DNA of 64,000 bases from Zonotrichia leucophrys gambelii (lineage: Eukaryota > Chordata > Aves > Passeriformes > Passerellidae): contig NC_088171.1 in the NCBI RefSeq assembly GCF_028769735.1, forward strand, positions 75,285,216 to 75,349,215, given 5' to 3'. Below the pieces are notes generated by a model. That model did not search any database and had not been told where the DNA came from. It was given only the letters and a program-made list of their open reading frames with translations. Position numbers and translations under genes: made by a program. This document shows positions 11,121-24,345 of this stretch, piece after piece (within the stretch, counting starts at the first letter, position 1; each line of letters starts with the position of its first letter).

Positions 11121-14100
11121 TTAATGCACTTTTTATGCATGTTTTGTTTGTACACAAAAGAGCAAGTTTCTTAAGAGGAGAACAAAAAGATTCTAAATGT
11201 AAGAGGATTGTCTTCTTCATTGGCTTTTCACTCACTAATAAAGTTGCTTTTGGTATTGATTTAGAAATTACTTGGAGAGCTAACATAGTGCTAGAAGAAC
11301 TTCTATATTTACTGCAATAAGGCATTGCAGTAATGATAATCACTCCTCATATGTCAGGAAACTTCAAAAAATCCTCTTCAATAGCAATCCTCTTCAAACT
11401 CCAATGTATCCTTCTGAAAGACATTTCAATATCTTTAACCAGTTCTATTTCAGTTCACACTATGAAATACTTCTCACATATCTAGAACAAGAAAAATAAT
11501 AATGAAGAAATAAATTGTGCAGCTGGAAATAAAGGCTCGTGACATGACTCAAAAATATGAGGAAAATCTGACCATATTATTTGGAAGAGTGCTTTTGATT
11601 TTCTGTCAACTTTGAGCAACATCAAGGATCTCTGAAGTTTTGCTCTTTAGGGATAAGAGGTAAGGAAGATGAAGTGATTGTTTCTTTCATCCCCACATCA
11701 ATTACTGACTATTTCTCAAAATACCAGAAGTTAAAACAAAAAAAACCATTTCCTGAAAAATCTGCTGCTATGATGGCATCGGAGAGTAAAGTGAGTCATA
11801 ACATGAAAAACCTCTACCTATCATCATACAGTAATGACAAAGTTGAAACTGTGAATAATGTAGAGTACATTTTTCCTGTAAAGAATCAGGATGGTAGCAA
11901 TAAAATTGTTACTGCACTCTAACCTTTGAATCAAAACTCAAATTAATTCACCATCAGAAGTCTGTCAAGATCTTCCTGCATTTCTTGTAAGTCACAGAGC
12001 AGAGAAGAAGAGAAGCTTTGTCTCAGTCACAAATTCTTTTTTGTTTTTTTTTTCTGAAAGAGCTGCATTTTGTTTTCACATTTTCCCACCAAGTACGTTA
12101 TGATACTTGGTATTTCATGTCAGGTTTCATCTGTTTGTTGGCTGACAGATGATCCTGGCAGAATCTCATGTACTTCTTGTGAGAAAAGTGTTTTAAACAG
12201 TCCCTGTTCTTGCTTCTGTCTTTGAATTGTAGCTTGGTTTTCCTGAAAATGTCTGTTGTTACACAGTGTTGTACTTAATGTCATACGTAATCCTTCAATT
12301 AAAATACATACCTCAAAAAGTTTGATATCCAGAAAAGGTCATTGGGCTGTTACAGGAAAAGCCAGTGCTTACCCAAACTCCAAAAAATCATCCTCAATTT
12401 GAAATAGAGGGCTTCTTTGCGCAGATATTTTAGGCTTATTTTTGTCACTCTCATATCACAGCCTTAAATCCTTAACAAGTTACTCTTGATTCAGAACAGC
12501 AGAGCAGGCTTTCTGTTACAATATCCAAGTCAAGGGAACCTAGAGTTTCTATAGCTGTTTTCCAAACACTTTTTGTATTGATTAGTAAGAGCATGAATTC
12601 TTCAACTCTTTTCAGCAGATAAAGAAGTAAGATCAGGTGAAGAGTAAACCTAGTCAGTAGACAGAGGAAGGTAATAGCATCCTTCAAGTATGTGTGCAAT
12701 CTGTCCCTTACTGAAGGACAGATTCCACAAAAAAAAAAAAAAAGATTAAAAATCTGAGGTGGAACACAAAAGAGCATTAAAAACACACAGATATGAGAAA
12801 TTTATCCCCAAGAACTCTCTAACTCTTAAAACCAAAGGATGTATCATACAAGTCTTTGCTGATAAAAATCCAGACATAAAATTCTGCTTCAGAGCTTAGT
12901 TAGAAGCAGATTTTTTTCTTGATTTAAAACATATTTGTTTTTGATAGAAATTCAAAACACATGAACCTGTAAAAGTCACGAAAAATTAAGCACATGACTA
13001 TAATAAAAAAATGTTTCAGAGAATGACAAAGTTTATTAAAAATACTTTTCCATTTTCTGCATTTTCTTATGGTGATGCCTGCTTTGCAGACTGAACTCTT
13101 GTACAGGGAACCTATGTGCCCCACTGATGGGTTAACACATCATACAAGCTAGAAGTAGATCCACACCTACAGATCCAGCAGCCATGTGTAAGGCCTACAG
13201 TGAATGGCCTAATAGCTCAACCTTAATATTAGATACTGATATCCAGAATCTGATATTTTTGCCCTTTTATTTTTACTCTGTCAAAACAATGCAATTTCTC
13301 CTCTCAAACTTCACTACATGCTTATGCAAACTGGTTTCTACTTTAACTCCTATTTTCAAGATTTAAAGTTTAGAGGTTTTAAAGTCTCTGAACTTCTATA
13401 ATGAAAATATTTAATTCCTAATCTCTTAAAATGCAGCAGATAAGCAAATAGAGAATGGCAAAAACAGAGAAGCAGCAAAAAGATTGTGACAAACTCTCTT
13501 ATGAAATAGGGCAACATGGTTATTATGGTGAATTCTCTCTATGTATACACTTCCAATACTATCCAGTTCATACCATCAATTATGTGACATGTCAAGCTAG
13601 GAGTTTCCAAAAGCTACTCCTTTGTTCAACTCCTCTTCAGAGTTTTGTCTACCAGTGATTAAGAAAGATCCTGATAACACCCTTGCAGGAAGCCAGCTCA
13701 CCTCAAGGATAAGACTCAAGGTTATGATCTATATCAAAAGCATCACAATCAAGTCTGTAGCTGCTTTTATTGTTCTGAAAATGCATTCTTCCTGTTAAAT
13801 GTCAGGATTCTGTAAAAAGATCCCATCCCATGTAGGGGCAAAGAACGATGTGGCTCCACCACAGATAAGGTCCTAACCATTGTGAAAAATCATGGTGTTA
13901 CACTAAAATCTTTGTGAGTGCTCTAATCTTGATCCAAGAGAAGACTGTTGTTCCCTCCTATGGATAAATACTTTAGTATTTAACTGAATTGGGGATAAAT
14001 GGATGAATATTTATTTACAGATATTTTGCAACACTCACAGACTATGTTATTTCCTACTCCCAGCTCTCATTCAAGCATTCAGCACAAGCTCCTCTTCAGC

Positions 14101-16740
14101 TGCAGGTGCCACTTGGCAAGGAGTACTTCACGCCTCAATAGCAAGTTATAACAAAAGTGCCAGCAGTCTTCATATTGCCATTTTCCTTCCTAATTGATTC
14201 AGAAACCGCTCTTTGTTGAACAAATAGCTGACCTGTCTCCACTTCATGTGTATTGAATACAGACCTGGCAGTTAGCTCCAAACACTATGTGCAGAGCCAG
14301 CCCCAAATTTCTTCCAAAATAATTATGCTTTTAATAACATTAGATAATGTCAAAGTTCTGATTAACATGAGAACAGAGGGAAGGAAAAACGTTTAATATT
14401 GCCTCCTTTATATGTTGAACATTTATTCAGATGCTATTCTAAAATTTTAAGATAATGATGCCTGATTTAAGACTTCATACAGTACAATTTAGCAAACAAA
14501 CTTAGGAAGTCAGGCATTTGGCCAGCCATAGCCACAGGCAAATACTTGATCTTTAATTGCAATTATGACACTTTCATGGACATAATTGTATACGTGCACA
14601 TATCACTGAAAATCATTCACATTACCTTAGACTAAAATATTGTCAGATCTTACAAATTAGGCTCACTGATGTCTCACCATTAAAGTAGATGTTCTAACAA
14701 AAACTCAGCAGAGTCAAGAGATTTAAAAGATTTCTGCTGTGTGGGGTTTACAGTAAGATAAAATCCCCTTAAAGAATGAAAAAGCACTATGCCATTAGTG
14801 GTGATGCATCTCAAATGAGATTTAAGTGCAAGTCTTTCAGATCTTTTTGTTGCTAAACCCCCATGTCATCACTTTCAGGAGTTGTAAAGCTTCAGTTCCC
14901 TGCAAAAACTCCCTCTATTCAATTCATTTACATTTGAATAAATTTTCCTCTGCTTTTCAATTACATGTAACACTCATTGCTTTTCTTAAAAGCCTTTATA
15001 ATGTTGCAGTCAGCAATTGCTCCACTGCATTGTCAGAGACAGCTGTCCTACAGAGGTAGATGAAATGGTATTTGCCTGTAACAGCATTAGGATCATTTGG
15101 GAGGCAAAGTGCTAAGATGCACTGCTACCCCTCCCACATAATTTATGAGAGACATATTTTCACATTTACACTACTTTAAGTCATATTCCCTACTCATTTA
15201 CCATTGTAAATTCAACTTGCATATTTAAAGGGAAAAATGTGCAGAGCACAATATAGTATTCACTAAATGCAACATGGAAATTAATAATTACAATTTCTCA
15301 TTAATTTTCAGAATTTGCTATACTAGAAAACAATAAACAACTGTATCTGGAAATACCATTTTACTCCATGTTTAGCAAAAATGTCTGCACTGATTTTCTG
15401 AGCCATTTAAATTCAATATATTCTACTCAGTCTTACTTCATGATGAAGGAAAAAACTAATTTAGAAGAAGGGAAAGGAGCAATGATTATTTCCAACAGTT
15501 CCCTCGGAGGCAAAGAAATGTTTACAGTATCATCTGAGTAGATCAATGATCTTGTGGCTGAGGTAAACTAGTGGCACATGCTAGCTGAGGAGAATACCTG
15601 AGTAACAGTCCTCCACTTGCCCTGGAGTCAGATATTGGCATTAACATTGCCTGGAATTTCTGTCTGATATGGATGTCATCTCATGAACTTCTGGTAATTG
15701 GCAGGAAAATTTGTGCAGCTGGATGTTCTGTTCTTACATTTTTAATGTGGGAAATGTTAAATTATCTGAGAAAAGTGAAGACAATTTACATACAATAAAT
15801 GAGACTTAGCTGTGTTGCTCTCTGACTTAACTCATCTTTGTAACACTTGGGCAATAAATCACCCTGTGGAAAGTGAGCTTTTCTTCCTAAACTGCAAATA
15901 CTTGTGGAATGACTAACATTGTCTTGGGTTTGGCCTTTCTGCTTATACAGCTACATAAATTCCTTCAAATTTATGAAGAGAAATTTCTGTTGCCAAAATC
16001 AGAAGGATCACTTAGCAGCACTATTTTTCCCTAGACTCCAAAAGGAGCCACTACTGATCAGCTCAGATGGGGACAACTAACATTTCATCTGATGATTCCC
16101 ACCATAGGAATCAATATTCTCTAATTTATTTAAGCATTGACTTCTATCATTTACTTCCAGTTTCTGATTATGAGACAACTGGATATATTTAAAAGGGAGT
16201 GCTTAACTTGGACATGTTTGTGTTTTGCTTGCACATCATCATCTCAACTGTATTCCCAGAGAAACAGCAACTGTTCTTAACACTTTCCAAAAGTACTCAT
16301 ATATTGTCTCTCAGTGGAGCTATGTGTCTTTATTTTCTCAAATACCTCAAGAACCAGATAATATTTTTGATAGGTCATGACCAATACTCCGAATGGAGAA
16401 TTCATACGGTTCCTGGTCTTAATAATGAATGGATACGAGGCAGCTAACATACCTTCTCTATTGCTGTGTTCTCACAGACTATGGAGAAAAAGTACTGGGG
16501 GTTGGCCTAAATATCTTTTCATCCCCTTTTCCTAGCAAAATTCCAATACATATATAACCAATTATATTGTAACTATTGAAGGTAGCTGTTTGTATCTAAA
16601 ATTCTGCATTAAGCCAGCAAGTGTTTTACAGAACAATGTCCTTAAAATAAAAATCACATTTGTTTCATTTTTAGCTATAATTAGCTAAGAAAACTGGAGG
16701 TTCACCTATGACTGTAAAGTTTTGTAGTAATATGCAAGTT

Positions 16741-16760
16741 CATCAACCAGATGGTTGATG
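16741..16760. repeat. Perfect 8-bp inverted repeat, 4-nt loop
   Basis: CATCAACC, AGAT, GGTTGATG forms a perfect stem-loop or palindromic binding site. It has no terminator or RNA-gene context. Short perfect palindromes also occur by chance in 64 kb. Confidence 0.7.
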
Positions 16761-17271
16761 TGTCCATGTCTTGGCTGCTGGCCTGGCCTTTACATTTACT
16801 AGGCCTTTGGCTCATCCTTCTGCACCAGGTTGGATATATAAATAGATATATTCCCCCCCATCAAAGAGTTACTATTTTTCAGTGGTTTGCTTTCTACCTC
16901 AGGAGGTCACCAATAGCCTCATGATTTCTACCATTCCAAGCCCATCTCTGATTTTCTCTAGGTAGCTTACCTGGGTTAGTACCACATTCCATTCTGCCTC
17001 AAATGGGAATCATGCGTGTAGAGCCATGATTTTGTCTGTCCTTTTTTGTTTTTCTGTGCCTACCTAGACCATTATTACAGGAGGGCAGATGAAGGCTTTA
17101 TATTTTGGGTGAGCTACACACACACATTCTGCCCAAATGTACTTGGTTCCTTTTCATAGCACATACCTGTCATCTGATGAATTTCAGCTGGGCAGATGTA
17201 GCCAAGCCCTTGCCTACATGAGTGATGCTTTCAAGTATACTTTATCCCACAACACTCATTTGTGAGCCCCT

Positions 17272-17288
17272 AAAAAAAAAAAAAAAAA
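17272..17288. repeat. A17 homopolymer
   Basis: A run of 17 A residues. There is no AATAAA in the preceding 40 bases and no flanking target duplication that I could find, so it is not supported as the tail of a retroposed transcript. Confidence 0.85.
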
Positions 17289-20200
17289 GAAAAGAAGAGA
17301 TGAATTAATAAAGAATTAAGCACAGAGAAGCAGAGAACTGTACTACCAATCAAGTGCCTCTATAATGCATATGTATTCAGATGTCACCATTTAGAGGTTA
17401 TTCCCTCTAAAGCATAAATGGTTCTATACGTGTTCAACCCTTGATAAAGGCAATCCACTAAACAGGAAAACCTGATTGACTCATGTTTTGCCTCACTGCC
17501 GTGATTATAATTCTTTCTGCCTTTTGCTACCTTTCCTGGAAAGAAAAAAATCTGAAATTCGCAACTTCAAAACTCCTTTCAGAGATGGGAAGCGTTACTG
17601 TTTATGTATTTGGAGGTAATTGTTATTTATTCGTAAGTTGAATGTGGAGAAGATGACTACTTTTGCTGTGAAATAAACAAAAATAAATTTACTATACATT
17701 CAGTATAGATAATCTGCTCTATAAACATAGACTGCTTTTTTGCTTGTAACTTTGCCTTAGTTCTTATGTTCTTCCACCCAAAAGTAGCAGGAGCCCTTGA
17801 ATTTATGTGTATTATGTGAGGATTTGGTGAATGTCACCCATTTCCTTTCAGTGTGCTCAAACCAGTGAAATACTAATGAGGCAGCAAGTTATACCTAACA
17901 ATATACATCAGACTGTATCAAATGAAGGTTAAAGAAATTATGAATAAAATATCTTTGAGTTTAATATTCTTCTAGTGTCCCTTGAAGCAAAAACTGCCAA
18001 ATATATTGAAATCTGCGTTGTTAACCAGCTGCCTCCTGGGACTCATGAAGTGCTCATATTCTGCACAGGCTGCCATCACACATCAATTGCCTTATATGGT
18101 ATTTGGTCTTTACATCCTGTAAATTTAAAATATATCTGGCCCTATATGAAAAGCTATTTCTGTAATTCCAAGACATTTGTATTCCAGTGCAAAGTGCCAG
18201 TTCAATACAGAAAAGGACATGTATGCCATTATGCACCACCTGTCTCATGTAGCTGTTTGCAATTGCAAAATATAAAAAAGGTCTTTATTAGACATGCAAA
18301 AATGAGATTAGAATCTGGACAGTTTTATGCTTAAAAGAATCTTTCTTGTAACTGCAGAGCAGCTGTATACTTTTAAGGATTTTTATCCAGAGCACTGACT
18401 GGAGAGGTCATCTTTAGAGGTCTCTGCTTGCTTTGGAACATAAACGCTCTCTCTTCTTGTGTCTTTATGAGATATTTTGTGTATGACCAGGTAAAAAAAA
18501 ATCTGCTGAGAAAGAATTATTGCACTAGGAGAAAAGAAAGATAGAAGGACAAGAAAAGACATAATATGATACCCACCCCCATAACCTAAATTTCTCACCT
18601 GGCACCAACAAACACAAAACCATGAACCCAAAGCCTTTTCCTTTTTTAAGCTGGGGTATGTGAGGCAGTATGTAAAATAGGTGCATAGAAATTCAAAACA
18701 GGTGTGAAAGGACTAAATGTCATTATAAATTCTTAAGACTGTATTGCAACTGTAAAATCCTAATATCAAGCTTTATGTTTTAATCCACTGAATGGTGTCA
18801 TATGGTTTTAGCATCTAGTCATTCTTTCATTCTTCACTTTATTAGTGGAATGCATGATCTAATCCCAATGATATAATAGCCAAATCCATAATTATTTGAG
18901 AAGAGAATATGAAGACCAAGCAGATGCTGTGCATTAATTTAGTATGTAGAAATAAGCATTAGTTTCCAAATATGCTGCGGTTCCAGAGGTCTAACAGAGT
19001 TGCAGATTTATAAATGGGCACTTGCATTTTGTTATCAGCTGCTGGCTGCTACCCCCTTTTGAACAGTGGCTGATGACCTATAGGACTTGATCACAAGAAG
19101 TGCAGTTACAATATTAATCATATACTAACAGCAACTGTCATTTAAAAATACAAAGACATGCTGCAAGATGATTTTTGACTCTTTTAATCATCAAGATTTT
19201 TCTGTGTTGTTTTAATGTACTAAGGGTAGTATTTGTAAGGTATGAATTCTGTTAAAACCTCCCTGAATTGTCTGATTTCTTGAATGAAGCACTATAGATC
19301 AGCATGAAGCGTATCAAGTCTTTTCAAAGAGTAAAAAACCAGTCTCCTTCAGGTGAGGAAAAGAACACAATCTAGTGTAACCCATTCATAGGTTTCACCC
19401 GGCAAAACATTGAGAGAGTGAAAAGGCAAGCAAACAAAAAGATTTTATTGTAAAAATTTCAGCACTGAAGTAAGCTCAGAAAAAAGCTCAGAAGAAATGA
19501 AGTTTAACATGCACTGCAATGGAAAGTGCTGTTACATCACAATAGGTTAAACTTTGTAACATGAGTTATGGGTTATGCTGCTCCATATTGAAATAAAAAA
19601 GTTAATATGGTATTATGAGTTTTTGGTTTTAAGAAGCACAGAAACAAGTGTAATATATTGGTTTGAATAACTGATCAAGAAACATTTATGCTTGTCCTGC
19701 AATGGTGATTGTTCCCACCAATTACCTGAGGAAAATGGGACAAACACAGAAATTGACACAAAACTATCCACAATGAAGGCTGCCATAATATGTTAAATAA
19801 TTTTTATTAATGCATTAAATACCTTTGCTTAACTATTATTACATACAAGGATACAGATACCCACCACAAAATATGCTTTGATAGTCTATTAATTGTGTTT
19901 GCACAAATTTGGTATTATATGTATTTTTATATATATATTTACGTGCATCATTTGATGACCAAGATGAAAAAGCAAGCAGATAAAAAGCATTTTATAGAAA
20001 TAACTCCTACCAGACATACCTATAAGAACTATTACATAGTCTATCAAAAATATGCATTAGTTCAATATAAAAAAAGCCAAACACTGTGTCCCAAAAACTT
20101 TTTGTTAACTATCTCCAAATTCTGAAAATATATTGTAAACATTGTACTGCTTTGTGAAGAAAACTGCTGTTTAATTCCAGTAATATACTCTTCAAGATTT

Positions 20201-20309
20201 ATGTCTCCTCTAGGTTAATAATACTACTTATACCATATGATTATTACATTTGATCTTCATTTAAGACTTTGAAAAAAATTTTCTCATTGTCTTAATACTC
20301 ACAGCTAAA

Positions 20310-20830
20310 ATGATCTCTTAGAAAGCTATTTAAACCACAAAATGTTGGGTTTTACTAAAGAAGAACTAAAGAGTTTTTAGCAAAGGAATTAAAACTGCAT
20401 AAACAAAAGCTGCTATGTCTTTCCCAAATAATTTCATCTTTCCATTCATTGCAATGCACTTTGCAATTACAATGCAAATATCAACTATATCCTCAGCTGC
20501 CCTGTGATATCAGCCCACATTATATGCAAGGTATAATTTCAAAGCAGATTTTTCATGATTTCTCCTGTGTAGCTCTCTGATTTTAGAGGATTTCCTTCTT
20601 ATATATTGACTCATTATTCACGCTATCATCTTTTCTCTAATGTCAGTAGAAAGTTTGGCAAACAATCGCGCTGCTGAAATGTTCAGCCTAATGTGTTTGA
20701 TGATGACTAATGCTATCAGAGAGCGCCTTTAACTTCTCTCATTCACATACATCTGTTCTGTGTATCTCTGTATCTCTGGCCGTTTGTGTCTGCAGGACAG
20801 CTGCAAGTTTTCTGGAGCTGCTTGTTTAGC
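20310..20830. promoter_or_regulatory. Candidate conserved non-coding element cluster
   Basis: This segment is non-repetitive and keeps CpGs (for example CAATCGCGCTGC near 20664 and GAGAGCGCC near 20721) although the surroundings are CpG-depleted. It contains an exact POU octamer ATGCAAAT at 20472-20479 and a cluster of TAAT-type cores. Its texture resembles vertebrate developmental enhancers, but that is an impression from composition only, and no alignment was available. Confidence 0.25.
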
Positions 20831-23814
20831 ATGGAAGGCACAGCACAATGGCATTGTGGTCAGGAATAATGTTTCTTGAGGCTCTGACTTGGCACCTGCG
20901 TAGGAATACTTACATTCCTGTGTTGCAAGAGTGCAAGCATTCCTATATTTTGTCTTCCTCTCTCAACATTCTTCCCTAACTGCTTATCACATCCTTAATA
21001 TTTGTATTTTGTTATTATCTTTCATATAGTTTATATTTCGTTTGGAAACATAAACCTGAAAACTTGACTACAGACAGGCATATAGGAAACAATGAGGGGA
21101 ACTGTTAACTGGAAAAAATCCTTTAGTCCTGTAGACTTCAGAAACAAAGAATAATCAAACTGATATACTGAGATTTATCAGGTTTATGGAGCTTTATTAA
21201 CTGAGGTCAAAAAAAACCAAACTAATATTCCTCAAAATCCATGAGGAGTTTCTCCTGAAATACTGCAACACCACCATCAGAAAATGGCATTGTTCTTTCT
21301 GAGCTTTGATTCCAGCAGAAATCCCTGTAAGAACGATTAGTTTTGTGCTGGCTATCAGGCTACATTGAGATTATCAGATACCAATAATAATTATACCTTT
21401 CGCCCTAGGATTAATTAATGTCAAATTGATAACTAGAAAATTGCTTGTTTCAGCAGAAATCAAAGGACAAAAATTAACATTTTTCATTTCTATAATTAAG
21501 GAAGCACTGTTATAAAGGCAAACCTTTCTTAGACCAAGGCTGGCAGAGAAACTATTTGCAAATGGGCTTAGAAATTAAGCCATCTTTGAAAAGCCTTTTT
21601 TAAATTAATCATCATATTTACATAATTATTTTTATGTATATCCCATAACACATTTAAAGTACCTTCATCTCCTGGCTAAAACATCTCTGTCAATTCCACA
21701 CTTACTGTATCAGGAAGATGAAAATTACCTAAAAAAGATTTAAAACCTTATTTTAATTTAAATAGCTCCTCACAAATGTTATATCAGCTCTAATCATCAT
21801 TCCACTATAGATACCAAGCTATCTTGTCACTGAATTCCAGTTCTCTAATTTCAACCAAACAACAGAAACTAATTGTATTCTTCAGTTTCAAAGACAAATC
21901 TTTCCTGATCTTGCTAAACCTAAATGATTAGCAGCTGGTACTAAACTCCATGCACAGGGTTTAGGGCTATTCTCTTTGAATGGACCTTCATTCTCTTCAA
22001 AATGTGAAGAATGTAAAGAATTATAGACTCCAAAAGAGTTCTCTGTAAAATAATTTTCCAATATTAAGGTAATTTTGTTTCTGAATAAAATGAGGAATGT
22101 GACAGGCAAAAGCAGAAGGTTACAATGAGAGTCTTTCAATATTTGACAGCGGATATTTACCATCCACAATGAACTGGAGACAGCATGAAATTACCTCTTA
22201 GATATTTTTTTTCATGTCATTTAAGAAAGCTTAGTTATCAAAATTTAATATGAAAATTATCAGAAAGTTTGGATGGAAGCTATATACTCCAGGATTCTGA
22301 TCCACTCCTGTAACCCCTTATAAAGGCCTGGGTAATTACACTGACAAATCTGACTATGGCTTCAAGAGCTGTCATTGAATAAATCAGGAAAAGTTATCAT
22401 TACACAGGGGCTTGCTAACAAAACAGCTAGATGTAGAGAAGGGACAAGAGGGCCAGTCTATCTGTAAAAGATACTTTGCTGATGCAAGGTGATTGGCCTA
22501 CATTTTTTGAACTTTTTTTAATACATAAAGAAATAAATGCAAGTTCCATCAAGTCTGTGTGGGCTCATAATAATCTAACAAAAAAACCTCAGCCATGCTA
22601 CGGGCTGCTGCAGACACTAAGGCTTTGATAACAAAAAACAGATCAAAATCCAAGCTGCCTAAACAGCAACTCCAAATAGACCATGTGGGAGTATTGGCTT
22701 GTACAAATGCACAGTATTGTGTGCCTTGGCTGCTTGCATTCAGAGCCATCTGTAGAGCAGGCAGAAAGCCTTATTGCAACTCAGCATGCCAGGGTCACAG
22801 GAGCTCCAGTGCCAGCCTAGGAGAATTTTAGACAGGCAATCTGCATGGCTGCCCTAAGTGCTGTCTACCCTGCACAAAGCATCTCTTTTGTCTTTGCTAG
22901 CCTAGATAGAGCAATGGGTAGACTTTGGATAAGCATTGCAATATATAGTATGCATATTAATTGGGATGGGATGAGCTGAATGGAACACACATGTATAATA
23001 TACACAGAATTTATATATGGTGTGTTTGAGCACATGCCTGAAGAGCATACATATTTTTATGATCAAGGAACATTTCTAAATTTTAAAGTCACTTGGGCGA
23101 CTGAGAAAATCTTCATTCTGATTATCATACAGAAGTTACAAAAAGTTACAAAAATCATGGACCCTATGTCTGTTTCCTTAGTATGTTAAAAATTCGTGGT
23201 GCAAATGGGTATATGTGATCTTGGGATATGGTTGTCTGAAAATATCACCACTGACATATGATTTAAAACATAGATATCATTTTTGATATCATATGGTATA
23301 GCTTCTCACAAATTTATTTTGAGAAACCTCAGGTATTTTTCAAGTGCATCCAGAATGATGCCTTAATGGAAAATATACTTTTGCGCTTTGGTTGACAGAA
23401 TGAAAATACATTATATAAAAATTATTGCTAATCATGTAATTTTAACTATGTGCTAAATCACAAATTAAGCTAATTTTATACTGGATTTTAATGAGAAAGT
23501 ATTCTGTGCTTTTATATGTGTAGCATTTGGAGAACATGGTATGCTGATTTTAAGTTGTAGCTCAGGGCTTTAATAACAAACCTTCCATGGTAAAATATCA
23601 GTAATCACAGAAAAATGCAAAAGCCAATAGCAGTCTTTAACTCTTTCAACAAAATAAAAGAGCATGGCATAGATCAGATGAATGAATATTGAGAACAGAT
23701 GAATCAATATTGTGACCTGCAACTGTTGATAGATAAAAAGACCTTCCAGTACACTCTAGTCAATATGTTATTATTACAAACTCTTCAAGCCCTGTATTAG
23801 ACACCAAAAAGGAC
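20831..23814. other. AT-rich non-coding stretch
   Basis: No gene or recognisable transposable element. About 21380-21620 is another homeodomain-motif-rich, non-repetitive stretch (TTAATTAAT near 21412). A 21-bp imperfect tandem pair lies at about 23675-23716. The rest holds nothing identifiable. Confidence 0.55.
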
Positions 23815-24345
23815 TGTCATGGCTTAACTCCAGTTGGCACCCCAAACAGACACTCACTTCTTCCCAGTAGGATAAAGGAAGAGAATCAGAAGAGTAAAAG
23901 TGAGAAAACTTTTGGGTTGAGATAAGGACAGTTTCATGAAGAAGGTAAGAAAAATGGACATTCAAGCCAAGCAAAACTCAGAATTCATTCACCACTTCCC
24001 ATGAGCAGACAGGTGTTCACACATCTCCAGGAAAGCAAGGCTCCATGATTCACAGTGTTTACTTGGGAGAAAAAAACACCATCACTTTAAACATTCTCCC
24101 TTTCTTCTTCTTCTCTCAGCTCCCCTCCCAGCCTTTTGTGCACCCCCAGCCTCTTCACAGGTGGGGTGCTCTGAGGGGCAGAAAAAGCCTTGACCCTGTG
24201 TAAGCCCCGCTCTGCAATGATGAAAAAGCCTTGACCCTGTGTAAGCCCCATGCTGTGGTATCAACACCACTTTCAGCACAATCTAAGAACAGAGCCCCAC
24301 ACTCAGCTGTGAAGAAAATTAACTCTATCCCAGTGAAATCCAGCA
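23815..24345 (-). mobile_element. Solo LTR, avian ERV (ERVL-like), minus orientation
   Basis: On the minus strand the element begins TGCTGGATTTCACTGGGATA and ends ...GCCATGACA at 23815. I recognise this from memory as a very common neoavian ERV LTR. Most of its length, including the GCACCCCCAGCC segment and the ATTCACCACTTCCC segment, matches the remembered family in order. No internal retroviral genes adjoin it, so it is a solo LTR. Relative to the family as I remember it, about 100 bp that includes the TATA region is missing near 24118-24122. A 41-bp tandem duplication is present at 24181-24249. I could not find a convincing target-site duplication. Confidence 0.83.
24181..24249. repeat. 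41-bp tandem duplication inside the LTR
   Basis: A 28-bp block starting GAAAAAGCCTTGACCC at 24181-24208 recurs without mismatch at 24222-24249. The repeat period is 41 bp; the last 13 bp of the second unit have diverged. The remembered family carries one copy, so this looks like a copy-specific duplication that happened after or shortly before insertion. Confidence 0.85.

Larger units (their letters stand above)
7523..20300. other. AT-rich non-coding stretch, 12.8 kb
   Basis: No exon, RNA gene or recognisable interspersed repeat is visible. Contents worth recording are homopolymer runs at 7755-7769 (T), 8038-8050 (A), 12729-12743 (A) and 17272-17288 (A), a GGAA-rich repeat at 11092-11120 and a short perfect hairpin at 16741-16760. 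Open frames of up to 119 codons (17975-18334) are within what chance gives at this length and show no family resemblance. Confidence 0.6.

Noticed and set aside
17180..17288. A17 run as the tail of a processed pseudogene or SINE
   Set aside because: No poly(A) signal, target duplication or recognisable transcript sequence precedes it.
17975..18334. 119-codon plus-strand open frame
   Set aside because: Several frames of this length are expected by chance in both strands of 64 kb, and no motif or family resemblance is seen.
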